Below are positions 9,244 to 17,697 of a stretch of DNA of 64,000 nt, one piece after another. The notes beneath the pieces were generated by a model, which was not told the DNA's origin, did no database searches, and saw only the letters and a program-made list of their open reading frames with translations. The translations under genes and the position numbers were made by a program. Within the stretch, counting starts at the first letter, position 1. Every line of letters begins with the position of its first letter. The stretch is from the NCBI RefSeq assembly GCF_021646545.1, contig NZ_JAKIRP010000001.1, positions 930,001 to 994,000 on the forward strand. The letters are read 5' to 3'. The stretch comes from Chitinophaga filiformis. GTDB lineage: Bacteria > Bacteroidota > Bacteroidia > Chitinophagales > Chitinophagaceae.

Positions 9244-9410
9244 AAGGCGTAATAGGGGTGGTGTCTGATATAACCGTCTTAGGGATTGATAATTCACTAC
9301 AATTATCAGCAACAAAAATGACAAAAAGTGTGACAGTTATTCGGACATGCTGCTACGTTTCCACGTAATGGCATTTTTATCAGGAAAAACGGTTACCATT
9401 CTATTATAAA

Positions 9411-9440
9411 AAAGCGGTCAGCCCCAGGGCTGACCGCTTT
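9411..9440 (-). terminator. Long-stem terminator of metF, possibly bidirectional
   Basis: A near-perfect palindrome (AAAGCGGTCAGCCC with its complement around a 2-nt centre) has A residues on one side and T residues on the other, so it can stop transcription from either strand. It lies 30 bp beyond the metF stop. The 9244-9400 stretch also holds a small inverted repeat (TGATAAT...ATTATCA near 9286-9308) and no gene. Confidence 0.8.
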
Positions 9441-9470
9441 CCTTTATAAACTGCGGCTAATTATTCTCTT

Positions 9471-10424
9471 TTATACCACTGCTTCAACCGCCTTACGGAT
9501 CACATTAGGTTTACCCAATGTGTAGTAGTGCAGTACGGGCACGCCAAAAGCCTTCAATTCTTTTGACTGTTGTATCAGCCACTCGGTACCTACGGCTTCC
9601 ACTTCTTTATCTGTCTTACATTTCAGGATCTCGTTGGCAAGATCAGCCGGAATGTCTACATGGAAGGTACGTGGCAACACGGTCAGCTGTTTGCGGGTTG
9701 TGATAGGCTTCAATCCCGGGATAATTGGTACGGTAATACCCATTTCGCGGCATTTGGCCACGAAGTCAAAGAACTTCTGGTTGTCGAAGAACATCTGTGT
9801 CACAATATAGTCGGCGCCGTTTTCTACCTTTTTCTTCAGGTAGCTCATATCAGTTTGCATATTAGGCGCTTCAAAGTGTTTCTCAGGGTAACCTGCCACA
9901 CCTATGCAGAAGTTTGTTTTTACGCCACCCTGCAGGTCTTCCTCCAGGTAGATACCATTATTCATATGCATAACCTGCTGTAGCAGTTCGTCTGCATAAC
10001 GGTGCCCATGTGGTTCAGGTTCAAAAAAGGTCTCATTTTTGGGCGCATCTCCCCGCAATACCAGCACATTGTCCACACCCAGGAAATTGAGATCGATCAG
10101 CGCGTTTTCGGTTTCTTCCCTGCTGAAACCACCACAGATCAGATGTGGAACTGCGTCTACGTTATAATGGTTCATCAATGCCGCGCAGATGGCTACTGTG
10201 CCGGGCCGTTTACGGATCTCCACCTTTTCAAAGGTGCCGTCGCCCCTTTTCTTAAACATATGCTCACTTCTGTGGTAAGTAACGTTAATGAAGGCTGGCT
10301 TGAATTCCATCAGCGGATCAAGGTGTTCGTATATAGAATCGATACTCTTACCTTTAAGGGGCGGTAGGATCTCAAAGGAGATCAGCGTATCTTTTGCCTG
10401 CGCAATATGTTCTGTTACTTTCAT
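9471..10424 (-). CDS. metF: Methylenetetrahydrofolate reductase
   Basis: 317 residues; FAD enzyme that reduces 5,10-methylene-THF to 5-methyl-THF, the methyl donor used by the MetH proteins coded further along this window. Visible family features are ISFEILPPLKGKSID (catalytic Glu region), INVTYHRSE, the flavin-site stretch VLRGDAPKNE, VAGYPEKH, YIVTQMFFDNQKFFDF and IIPGLKPIT. Length is close to the usual ~300. It stands alone with its own terminator. No SAM or B12 riboswitch is seen upstream. Confidence 0.95.
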   Translation of the reverse strand: MKVTEHIAQAKDTLISFEILPPLKGKSIDSIYEHLDPLMEFKPAFINVTYHRSEHMFKKRGDGTFEKVEIRKRPGTVAICAALMNHYNVDAVPHLICGGFSREETENALIDLNFLGVDNVLVLRGDAPKNETFFEPEPHGHRYADELLQQVMHMNNGIYLEEDLQGGVKTNFCIGVAGYPEKHFEAPNMQTDMSYLKKKVENGADYIVTQMFFDNQKFFDFVAKCREMGITVPIIPGLKPITTRKQLTVLPRTFHVDIPADLANEILKCKTDKEVEAVGTEWLIQQSKELKAFGVPVLHYYTLGKPNVIRKAVEAVV

Positions 10425-10594
10425 AGTAGAAATAAAAGTGAGCTTAAGTTAATGCCGGGCAAAAATAATACATCCATTAGAATTATCATCTGATTTTTCG
10501 CTAAATGGCCGAATATTTTAATACATTGTACTCCATTCATAGATAAAAAATGTAGCGATCTTGCACAAATTGAGGGACTGACGACAGTTAGATG

Positions 10595-10623
10595 TTGAAA
10601 GCTAAATGAAAAGTGTATTTTTG
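10595..10623 (+). promoter_or_regulatory. Promoter of the lptB-GH3-fabG group
   Basis: TTG at 10595-10597 and TATTTTTG at 10616-10623 (full match to TAnnTTTG) are separated by 18 nt. The ATG of lptB is only 15 nt downstream, so the leader is very short. Confidence 0.7.
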
Positions 10624-10637
10624 CTAAGTTTGAACAT

Positions 10638-11402
10638 ATGGCATTAAAAATACATACAGATCAACTGGTAAAGCGCTATGGTCACAGGACCGTAGCTAAC
10701 CATGTATCTGTAGAAGTGACACAAGGAGAGATAGTGGGATTGCTTGGTCCTAACGGAGCAGGTAAAACAACCACATTCTATATGGTAGTGGGGCTGATCA
10801 AGCCTGACGAGGGACAGGTGTACCTGGATGAGGTGAATATCACAAAGCTGCCAATGTACAAAAGGGCAAAGATGGGAATTGGCTATCTGCCGCAGGAAGC
10901 TTCTGTATTCCGTAAGCTGAGTGTGGAAGATAATATTTCCGCCGTGCTGGAAATGACGAACCTGAAGAAAGCAGAGCAGAAAGAAAAGCTGGAAAGCCTG
11001 CTGGAAGAATTCCGTCTTACCCATGTGCGCAAAAGCCCCGGAGATGTATTGAGTGGAGGCGAACGCCGGCGCACGGAAATAGCGCGCGCCCTTGCGGTAG
11101 ATCCTAAGTTCATCCTGCTGGATGAGCCTTTTGCCGGTATCGACCCCATAGCCGTAGAAGACATTCAGTCAATCGTTGCCCGTCTTAAATACAAAAACAT
11201 AGGGATCCTCATAACAGACCATAACGTACAGGAAACACTCTCCATCACCGACAGGGCTTACCTTCTCTTTGAAGGAAAGATACTCAAGGCCGGTACTGCA
11301 GAAGAGTTAGCCGAAGACGAACAGGTAAGAAAAGTGTATCTTGGCCAGAATTTTATTTTACGTCGTAAGAATTACCTGGACGAAGCTGCTAAACAACAAT
11401 AA
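10638..11402 (+). CDS. lptB: LPS export ABC transporter ATP-binding protein LptB
   Basis: 254 residues; cytoplasmic ATPase of the LptB2FG machine that extracts LPS from the inner membrane. The order of motifs is complete: Walker [18 protein letters not shown]-loop [12 protein letters not shown], signature [15 protein letters not shown], Walker [14 protein letters not shown] and switch ITDHNVQET. The GERRR form of the signature and the [13 protein letters not shown] stretch are characteristic of LptB rather than generic ABC ATPases. It is followed 23 bp later by a GH3-type gene. The permease partners are not in this window. Confidence 0.93.
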   Translation: MALKIHTDQLVKRYGHRTVANHVSVEVTQGEIVGLLGPNGAGKTTTFYMVVGLIKPDEGQVYLDEVNITKLPMYKRAKMGIGYLPQEASVFRKLSVEDNISAVLEMTNLKKAEQKEKLESLLEEFRLTHVRKSPGDVLSGGERRRTEIARALAVDPKFILLDEPFAGIDPIAVEDIQSIVARLKYKNIGILITDHNVQETLSITDRAYLLFEGKILKAGTAEELAEDEQVRKVYLGQNFILRRKNYLDEAAKQQ

Positions 11403-11425
11403 ACTACTACGCTCCTGATCCTATT

Positions 11426-12958
11426 ATGAGAATATTAAGTCCTGCAATATCACAATTGGCACGTTTGCGTATGGGGCGCATAGAATATTTTATGCAATAC
11501 CCCCAGCAGGTGCAGCAGCAGGTGTTCCAAAACCTTATCAGCGCCGCTCAGTATACCGAGTTTGGCAAGCAATATGGCTTTTCACAGATATATAAGATAG
11601 ACGAGTTCAAGCAACGGGTACCTATTCATAATTATGATACTCTGAAGCCTTATATCCAGCGATTGATGGAAGGGCAGCAGAACATCTTATGGAATACGCC
11701 GATCAAATGGTTCGCTAAATCGAGCGGTACCACTGCCGATAAAAGCAAGTTTATACCAGTCTCTGTGGAGAGCCTGGACGACTGCCACTATCGTGCCGGC
11801 CGTGACGTATTATCACTGTACTATAATAACTTCCCTGACTCCCGCCTGCTGACCGGTAAATCGCTGGTAATAGGTGGTAGCCACCAGGTGAATAAACTGG
11901 ATGCTGAAAGTGATTCCTACTTTGGCGACCTGAGTGCCGTGATGTTGCAAAACATGCCTTTCTATGGCAATATGATCCGTACGCCCGACCTTTCCATTGC
12001 CCTAATGGACGAATGGGAAGAAAAGATAGAGCGTATGGCCAATGCCGTGATACATGAGAATGTCACTTCCATAGCCGGTGTTCCTACCTGGACACTGGTA
12101 TTGATCAAACGTATATTCGAGATCACCGGAAAAGATAACCTGGCCGATGTATGGCCTAACCTGGAACTATATATGCACGGTGGCGTAAGTTTTACACCGT
12201 ACCGGGAGCAGTTTAAAAAACTGATCCGTAAACCGGACATGTATTACCAGGAGACCTATAACGCTTCTGAGGGCTTCTTTGCCGCACAGGACGTAATAGG
12301 GGAGGAAGGCCTGCTCTTATTTCTCAATCACGGCATTTTCTATGAGTTCATGCCTATGGAGGAATATGGCAAACCATGTCCGCAAACCCTGCAACTGCAG
12401 GATGTGGAAATGGGTAAGAACTATGCCCTCGTCATTAGTACTAATGGAGGACTGTGGCGTTACCTGGTAGGTGATACCGTACAATTTACTTCCCTCGCAC
12501 CTTTCCGCGTACGGGTAAGCGGACGTACCAAGTCATTTATCAATGCCTTCGGCGAAGAGTTGATCGTAGAGAACTCTGATGTAGCCATCGCCAAAGCCTG
12601 TGAGGTGACCGGCGCCGTGATGAACGACTATACTGCGGCCCCTATCTATTTTAGCGATAGCGAAGCTGGTGGTCATGAGTGGCTGTTAGACTTTGATGTG
12701 ATGCCTGGAAACCTGGAACAGTTTATTGATGTGTTGGATAATACCCTTAAATCCATCAACTCTGACTATGAGGCCAAACGTCATAAAGATATGGCGCTGC
12801 GCCGCCCTGTAGTACATGTTTTGCCCAAGGGCACCTTTACCGACTGGTTGAAGAGTAAAGGTAAACTGGGTGGTCAGCATAAAGTACCCCGCCTCAATAA
12901 CGAGCGGCAGCATGTGGAAGAAATTCTTAAATTCGCCGGCATCACTGGCAAAATCTAA
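11426..12958 (+). CDS. GH3-family acyl-adenylating protein
   Basis: 510 residues. Members of the GH3 auxin-responsive family adenylate carboxylic acids and conjugate them to amino acids in plants; the bacterial substrates are mostly unknown. Signatures seen are WFAKSSGTTADKSKFIPVS (phosphate-binding loop of the ANL fold, about residues 98-116), MHGGVSFTPYREQF, YNASEGFFA, RYLVGDTVQFTS and GRTKSFINAFGEEL. No transmembrane or signal segment. The gene sits between lptB and fabG with short gaps, suggesting a link to lipid or envelope acyl chemistry, but that is inference from context only. Confidence 0.85.
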   Translation: MRILSPAISQLARLRMGRIEYFMQYPQQVQQQVFQNLISAAQYTEFGKQYGFSQIYKIDEFKQRVPIHNYDTLKPYIQRLMEGQQNILWNTPIKWFAKSSGTTADKSKFIPVSVESLDDCHYRAGRDVLSLYYNNFPDSRLLTGKSLVIGGSHQVNKLDAESDSYFGDLSAVMLQNMPFYGNMIRTPDLSIALMDEWEEKIERMANAVIHENVTSIAGVPTWTLVLIKRIFEITGKDNLADVWPNLELYMHGGVSFTPYREQFKKLIRKPDMYYQETYNASEGFFAAQDVIGEEGLLLFLNHGIFYEFMPMEEYGKPCPQTLQLQDVEMGKNYALVISTNGGLWRYLVGDTVQFTSLAPFRVRVSGRTKSFINAFGEELIVENSDVAIAKACEVTGAVMNDYTAAPIYFSDSEAGGHEWLLDFDVMPGNLEQFIDVLDNTLKSINSDYEAKRHKDMALRRPVVHVLPKGTFTDWLKSKGKLGGQHKVPRLNNERQHVEEILKFAGITGKI

Positions 12959-12988
12959 ATTTAATCATCTAACAACTATTACGTCTAT

Positions 12989-13738
12989 ATGAAATTACTG
13001 GAGAACAAAGTAGCTATTGTAACAGGTGCCAGCAGAGGTATAGGGGAAGCTATCGCGATCAAATTTGCTGAAGAAGGTGCAAACGTTGCATTCACATATC
13101 TTAGTTCTGATGAAAAGGCCAAAGCACTGGAACAAAAGCTACAGGCAATGGGTGTAAAGGCAAAAGCCTATAAATCCAATGCAGGCAGTTTCGAAGAGAG
13201 CGAGGCGCTGATAAATGATGTACTGAAAGAATTCGGCGCTATAGATATCTGCGTGAATAACGCCGGTATTTCCAAAGATAACCTGCTGCTGCGTATGAGC
13301 CCGGACCAGTGGGATGAAGTAATGGACGTGAACCTGAAGAGTGTTTATAACATGACCAAACATGTGATCCGCCCGATGATGAAGGCAAAGAGCGGTTCCA
13401 TTATCAATATGAGCTCCATTATCGGAATGAAAGGTAACGCAGGCCAAAGCAGTTATGCTGCTTCCAAAGCTGGTATCATCGGCTTTACCAAATCTATCGC
13501 AGCTGAACTGGGTAGCCGCAACATCCGTTGTAATGCAGTAGCTCCTGGTTTCGTTGAAACGGATATGACCCACTACCTGAAAGATGGAGACGGCGCGAAG
13601 AACTACCTGTCTCAGATTCCGCTGGGTCGCTTCGGTAGCACTGAAGACATCGCTAACGTATGTCTGTTCCTGGCTTCCAACATGGGAGCTTATGTAACCG
13701 GCCAGGTGATCAGCGCCTGCGGTGGACTGAATATGTAG
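12989..13738 (+). CDS. fabG: 3-oxoacyl-[acyl-carrier-protein] reductase
   Basis: 249 residues; short-chain dehydrogenase that reduces beta-ketoacyl-ACP with NADPH in fatty acid elongation. The cofactor loop is VTGASRGIGEAIA (residues ~11-23), followed by NNAGISKDN, the catalytic serine in MSSIIGMKG, and YAASKAG (Tyr/Lys). The C-terminal GRFGSTEDIANVCLFLAS and YVTGQVISACGGLNM are typical FabG. Other SDR enzymes cannot be fully excluded, but the match to FabG is close throughout. Last gene of the lptB group; a tandem-heptamer hairpin follows. Confidence 0.9.
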   Translation: MKLLENKVAIVTGASRGIGEAIAIKFAEEGANVAFTYLSSDEKAKALEQKLQAMGVKAKAYKSNAGSFEESEALINDVLKEFGAIDICVNNAGISKDNLLLRMSPDQWDEVMDVNLKSVYNMTKHVIRPMMKAKSGSIINMSSIIGMKGNAGQSSYAASKAGIIGFTKSIAAELGSRNIRCNAVAPGFVETDMTHYLKDGDGAKNYLSQIPLGRFGSTEDIANVCLFLASNMGAYVTGQVISACGGLNM

Positions 13739-13751
13739 TATATAATATTTG

Positions 13752-13805
13752 ATCAGGGATCAGGAATTGAATGCAGCATTGCTCTCTCAGTTCCTGATCC
13801 CTGAT
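13752..13805. repeat. Intergenic hairpin with tandem-heptamer arms, site 1
   Basis: Arms of 15 bp (13752-13766 and 13791-13805, a perfect match) enclose a 24-nt loop. The left arm region is a doubled heptamer, GATCAGG twice. It lies between the convergent ends of fabG and the SMP-30 gene and has no long T run. Two similar elements are at 29034-29085 and 30950-30995. It probably acts as a transcription barrier or RNA 3'-end structure. Confidence 0.75.
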
Positions 13806-13808
13806 TGT

Positions 13809-14699
13809 TTAATATCGTTTTCCCGGAGTCTCCACCCTGAATGTTTCCATACACTTCCTGTCCTGCAGCGTCACAAACACAGTTTTACCGTCCTTGCCTC
13901 CAAAAGTGAGATTGCTGCACTGTTTACCTTTCAGCGGAATTTCCCGTACTTCTTTACCTTCTGGGGTTAACACAACGATAACTCCTTTTCCCCAGCGGGC
14001 TACATACAGGTTGCCTGCCTTGTCACATTTCATACCGTCAAAGCCATAGTCAGGGAATTCGGCAAACAGCTTTTTGTTGCTGATATTACCTTCCTTATCC
14101 ACATCGAACTTCCAGATCTTACGCTGAACGCTTTCATTTACGTACAGGGTCTTTTCATCCGGGCTTAGCTCGATCCCATTGGCAGTTCCCATATTGCCGT
14201 CCAGGAGTACGGCTTTACCGCCTTTATCAATACGCCAGATCTGTCCTTTGCTGTTTTTCCAGTCAGGATCTGATGCGAAGAGCACATCCTTCTTACTGAT
14301 ACAAAGGTCATTTGGCTGGAACATTTTATCTGAATGCGCATAGACGCTTACCTTTTTTGTCTTCATATCCACTTCCAGTACATTGTGCCCTTTGAAGTCC
14401 GGCAGGTACATATTCCCTTTGCTATTGAACTGGATGCTGTTTGCGATGCTGCTATCGGGTAATGTCACGAATACTTCCCCGCTACCGTCTTTTGTGCTGA
14501 TCTTTCCGATGGTACCGTCCTTCAGGTAGTTCACCACGTAGAGATTGCCGGCCTTATCAAAGTTGGGCCCCTCAATGTTGACAGAGAACATGTTTTCTTT
14601 TGTAAGATCCTGCGCCTGGTACAATGCCGTGGATTTGTCCTGTGCCATGACTGCACAACCGGCTGTTAATGCCAGTAATAAACAGATATGCTGCTTCAT
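13809..14699 (-). CDS. Secreted SMP-30/gluconolactonase-like beta-propeller protein
   Basis: 296 residues with a signal peptide (MKQHICLLLALTAGCAVMAQ). The body consists of repeated propeller blades: FDKAGNLYVVNYL, NSKGNMYLPDF, ELSPDEKTLYVNESVQR and CDKAGNLYVARWGKG. The SMP-30 metal-ligand pattern (Glu near the start, Asn in ANGIELSPDEK, Asp in GFDGMKCDKAGN) is present. It is probably a periplasmic lactonase or sugar-binding propeller; the substrate is unknown. Single gene, convergent with fabG. Confidence 0.8.
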   Translation of the reverse strand: MKQHICLLLALTAGCAVMAQDKSTALYQAQDLTKENMFSVNIEGPNFDKAGNLYVVNYLKDGTIGKISTKDGSGEVFVTLPDSSIANSIQFNSKGNMYLPDFKGHNVLEVDMKTKKVSVYAHSDKMFQPNDLCISKKDVLFASDPDWKNSKGQIWRIDKGGKAVLLDGNMGTANGIELSPDEKTLYVNESVQRKIWKFDVDKEGNISNKKLFAEFPDYGFDGMKCDKAGNLYVARWGKGVIVVLTPEGKEVREIPLKGKQCSNLTFGGKDGKTVFVTLQDRKCMETFRVETPGKRY

Positions 14700-14864
14700 G
14701 ATAAAAGATTACGTTGAGGTATCAAGTTAAGAAAAGAAAGGAGTAATTGAACGCATAATGAGACAAAATTGACCGTTGCTACGCCTTCACAGGCTAAAAT
14801 GCGTCAAATAACTACCGTTCAAAAATATAGTAATCAAGCTATTAATATATTAGAGAAGTACTTA

Positions 14865-14872
14865 TATATTTG
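14865..14872 (+). promoter_or_regulatory. -7 element upstream of the 489-residue lipoprotein gene
   Basis: TATATTTG matches the Bacteroidota -7 consensus exactly and lies 32 nt before the ATG. No clear TTG occurs at the -33 position, where the sequence is very AT-rich. Confidence 0.5.
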
Positions 14873-14904
14873 TAAAGTTATTAGTCCTGTGTAAACGTCC
14901 TATT

Positions 14905-16374
14905 ATGTTTAGAGTTATACCTATTGTTTGCTTGCTGGGGTTGATCCTTCACTCATCATGTAACAACAGCTCTCAACCCGCTGCCGTTAAACAGAATAAG
15001 AGCATCAATATTGCGCCTATTGTGCCGGATAGTGTAATGAAACACCTGGATTTCATCAACGGATTGACCCAGTTGAAGTTACCCTATCCGAATGCTTACG
15101 AGCTGAAGGAAATAAAAGATTATGCCCATTACCTGGGTACCGACACCTTTCAGCGGGTAACGGCAGGCCGCTTTGCTACCGTCAATGGATTTACCCCTGT
15201 AATCTATGCCTGTGAGATCAATGATCATGAGAAGAGAACTTACCTGGTCGTATATAACGACAACGGTGCAGAGAAATCCCGCCTGCAGATAGCTGCCAAC
15301 GTAAGCAGGGAACGGGGAGAAGAGGAAGACGCCGTTGTGGCTGTAAAGGATACCACCTCTACGGAGTTTACCAACCAGTGGTTCTATATAGGACTGGATT
15401 CCCTGATTGAAGTAAGAGCCCGGCATTCCACTTATGTGCAGGCTAGTCAGAAAGTGAATACATCCCTGCGTTTTTATAAAATCAGCCGTAAAGGAACAAT
15501 AAAGGAAGTACCAAAGGAGAAAGACTCTTTTGAGAAGTATGCTAACCGTTTCCCGGAACATAAATTACCCGCCACACTGGATACCGTCAGTACAAAAGAG
15601 TTGAAAGCTGTATCCAGGCTTACGCCTTATTACGACTTTAAGGAAGAAAGCCCGGATCCTTTATATGCATTGGGCAGATTGGACATAGCAGGAAGGGCAA
15701 CGGCCTTGTTATATGCCAGAGACACCATCTACCTGGATGAAGGATTGACTTATCCGGAGGTAAAACTGATCACCTATAAGAAAGGTAAAGAGGTGGACAG
15801 GCTCGTGGTGTACGGCGGCAGATTGGGAGAACATTCAGAAACTATCTACAGAAAATGTATGGTGGACAAAGATGCCAGCATTAATCTGCAGGAAGAAGAT
15901 ATGAGGGAGCTGGATAGCAGTTTCCGCTTCAAGACGGTGTACAATATGCAGTACGAGGTGCTACCCGGTGGTAAGATCATCGGCCGGCAGGCCACGTCTA
16001 TTGTACATAGCTCTAAGCTGTACAATGAAAAGGCACTTATTAAATATTTCAAAGGCAAACGGGGAAATCATCACTATGCTTCGTTGTTCCATATCCGGGC
16101 CAAAGACAATATTCTGGTAGGGCTGCATGAGTTTAATAAAGGTGGGGAAAACTTCCTGGAGTTCTTAACGGTGAACAAGGATAATAAGATTATTGACAGA
16201 TACATCGTCTACAATAATCTGAAGAAACAGAAACTGGCAGACGTGAAGGCGAAACAAATGGAGAACAGGGAGGGTGATTACAATGACAGGAGAGGAAGGC
16301 TCACCTGCGATGCAATTATCAAATTGACAGGTAAAGAACTGCACATTACGCCAGGGGGGAAATTTGTGAAATAG
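14905..16374 (+). CDS. Hypothetical lipoprotein
   Basis: 489 residues. The start MFRVIPIVCLLGLILHSSCNNSS has a lipobox-like end (LHSSC), so the mature protein is probably lipid-anchored in the periplasm or outer membrane. I do not recognise a domain. The remainder is soluble, rich in charged residues and alternating beta-type segments, with no further membrane helix and no repeated unit that I can see. It stands 22 bp before a nucleoid-associated protein gene and may share its transcript, but there is no functional link from sequence. Confidence 0.6.
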   Translation: MFRVIPIVCLLGLILHSSCNNSSQPAAVKQNKSINIAPIVPDSVMKHLDFINGLTQLKLPYPNAYELKEIKDYAHYLGTDTFQRVTAGRFATVNGFTPVIYACEINDHEKRTYLVVYNDNGAEKSRLQIAANVSRERGEEEDAVVAVKDTTSTEFTNQWFYIGLDSLIEVRARHSTYVQASQKVNTSLRFYKISRKGTIKEVPKEKDSFEKYANRFPEHKLPATLDTVSTKELKAVSRLTPYYDFKEESPDPLYALGRLDIAGRATALLYARDTIYLDEGLTYPEVKLITYKKGKEVDRLVVYGGRLGEHSETIYRKCMVDKDASINLQEEDMRELDSSFRFKTVYNMQYEVLPGGKIIGRQATSIVHSSKLYNEKALIKYFKGKRGNHHYASLFHIRAKDNILVGLHEFNKGGENFLEFLTVNKDNKIIDRYIVYNNLKKQKLADVKAKQMENREGDYNDRRGRLTCDAIIKLTGKELHITPGGKFVK

Positions 16375-16396
16375 TTTTCACTATTTTCGCCGGGCC

Positions 16397-17449
16397 ATGA
16401 TACATGTTTCAGACTTTAAAGACCTTGAACACCTTTCAATACATAAGGTAGGAAATGCCTCACAGGAAGAACCGCTGATTTGCTCGCAGGCGCCGCTAGA
16501 GTTGCAGGACGAAACGATCAGCCAGCTGTTGCTGACGTATTTTATACAGCCGTTTACCAACAGCGCGGAGTACTTCCGTTTTTATCATGAGGCTGATTTA
16601 CAATTAAATGAGATATTTCAATACTGTCGCCGTATCTTTGAAAACAGGGACAATTTTCACGAGCAATCAGTAAATATTGCCAGGCATCTATACAAGCATT
16701 CCACTCATCCAAAGATTAAGGGTGGAGAATTATACATTGCGTACTTTAGTAAGTGTCAGGTGGATGGAGAAGACGTCGAGGCGATAGGTATTTTCAAATC
16801 CGAGAACAGGGATACTTATCTCAAGGTATTTCTGGCCAATGACAACTATGAGGTGAACTATGAAGATGGGATCAATATCAATAAACTTGATAAGGGTTGC
16901 CTGGTGTGTAACACCGAAGAAGAAAATGGGTACAAAGTCAGCATAATAGACAGCATCAGCAAACAAAACGAAGCAGTTTACTGGAAGGATGCATTCCTGC
17001 AGGTACAACGCCGTGAGGACAGCTATCACCAGACAGAACTGGCGGTGAACATGTGTAAGAAGTTTATCCACGATAAACTGCCCGGCGAATACGAGATAAG
17101 CCGTGTAGATCAGGTGGACCTTCTTAACAAATCAGCAACCTATTTCAAGGAAAAAGAGCAGTTCCAGCTGGATGATTTTGCACAGGAAGTATTGGGCCAT
17201 CCTGATGCCATCGCGTCATTCAAGGAATATAAAGAGCAGTTTCAACAGGAGTTTCAGCAAGAGTTCCCCGACGAGTTTGATATTTCATCTCCTGCTGTAA
17301 AGAAACAGCAAAAGGTTTTTAAGAGCATACTGAAGTTGGACAAGAACTTTCACATATATATTCATGGTAACAGAGAAATGATCGAGCGTGGTTTTGATGA
17401 GGCTACCAATTTGTATTACTATAAGTTATTGTTTGAAAACGAAACTTGA
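16397..17449 (+). CDS. Nucleoid-associated protein (NdpA/YejK family)
   Basis: 350 residues, resembling the 37-kDa nucleoid-associated protein family (PF04245). Features include an N-terminal FKDLEHLSIHKVGN, a helical segment around LNEIFQYCRRIFENRDNF, the beta core GELYIAYFSKCQVDGEDV with FKSENRDTYLKVF, and a C-terminal FHIYIHGNREMIERGFDEA. It is cytoplasmic, without signal or membrane helices. Family members bind the nucleoid; the precise role is unclear. Length is close to the family norm. Followed by an intrinsic terminator. Confidence 0.85.
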   Translation: MIHVSDFKDLEHLSIHKVGNASQEEPLICSQAPLELQDETISQLLLTYFIQPFTNSAEYFRFYHEADLQLNEIFQYCRRIFENRDNFHEQSVNIARHLYKHSTHPKIKGGELYIAYFSKCQVDGEDVEAIGIFKSENRDTYLKVFLANDNYEVNYEDGININKLDKGCLVCNTEEENGYKVSIIDSISKQNEAVYWKDAFLQVQRREDSYHQTELAVNMCKKFIHDKLPGEYEISRVDQVDLLNKSATYFKEKEQFQLDDFAQEVLGHPDAIASFKEYKEQFQQEFQQEFPDEFDISSPAVKKQQKVFKSILKLDKNFHIYIHGNREMIERGFDEATNLYYYKLLFENET

Positions 17450-17487
17450 TCTATCTTTTTTTCATAAGCAAAAACCAATTATTAAAC

Positions 17488-17514
17488 AAAGGCTGTTCTT
17501 CCGGGCGGCCTTTT
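17488..17514 (+). terminator. Intrinsic terminator after the nucleoid-associated protein gene
   Basis: AAAGGCTG at 17488-17495 pairs with CGGCCTTT at 17506-17513, followed by TTTTAG. It lies 38 bp beyond the stop codon. Confidence 0.65.
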
Positions 17515-17528
17515 AGTGTATAGGATCC

Positions 17529-17540
17529 GGGAACGTTCCC
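17529..17540. promoter_or_regulatory. Perfect 12-bp palindrome, operator-like
   Basis: GGGAACGTTCCC is a perfect palindrome with the central CG usual for LacI-type operators. It lies in a 248-bp gap between two convergent genes, with no promoter or open reading frame beside it, so any regulatory role is unproven. Confidence 0.3.
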
Positions 17541-17644
17541 ACGCGAGCAATCTCTAGTTGTGCAAGGTTGATACACTATTGCTATTGTGGGCGATGGATG
17601 TTTTCGGTAGATCATGCTGAAGCCGTTCCTGCAATGCGCTAAAT

Positions 17645-17673
17645 AAAAAAGCGCATCATGTTACTGATGCGCC
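17645..17673 (-). terminator. Intrinsic terminator of ricT
   Basis: GCGCATCA at 17651-17658 pairs with TGATGCGC at 17665-17672. On the minus strand the stem runs into six T residues. It lies 25 bp past the ricT stop. Confidence 0.85.
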
Positions 17674-17697
17674 TTCTCAATGTATTAAACTGATATT

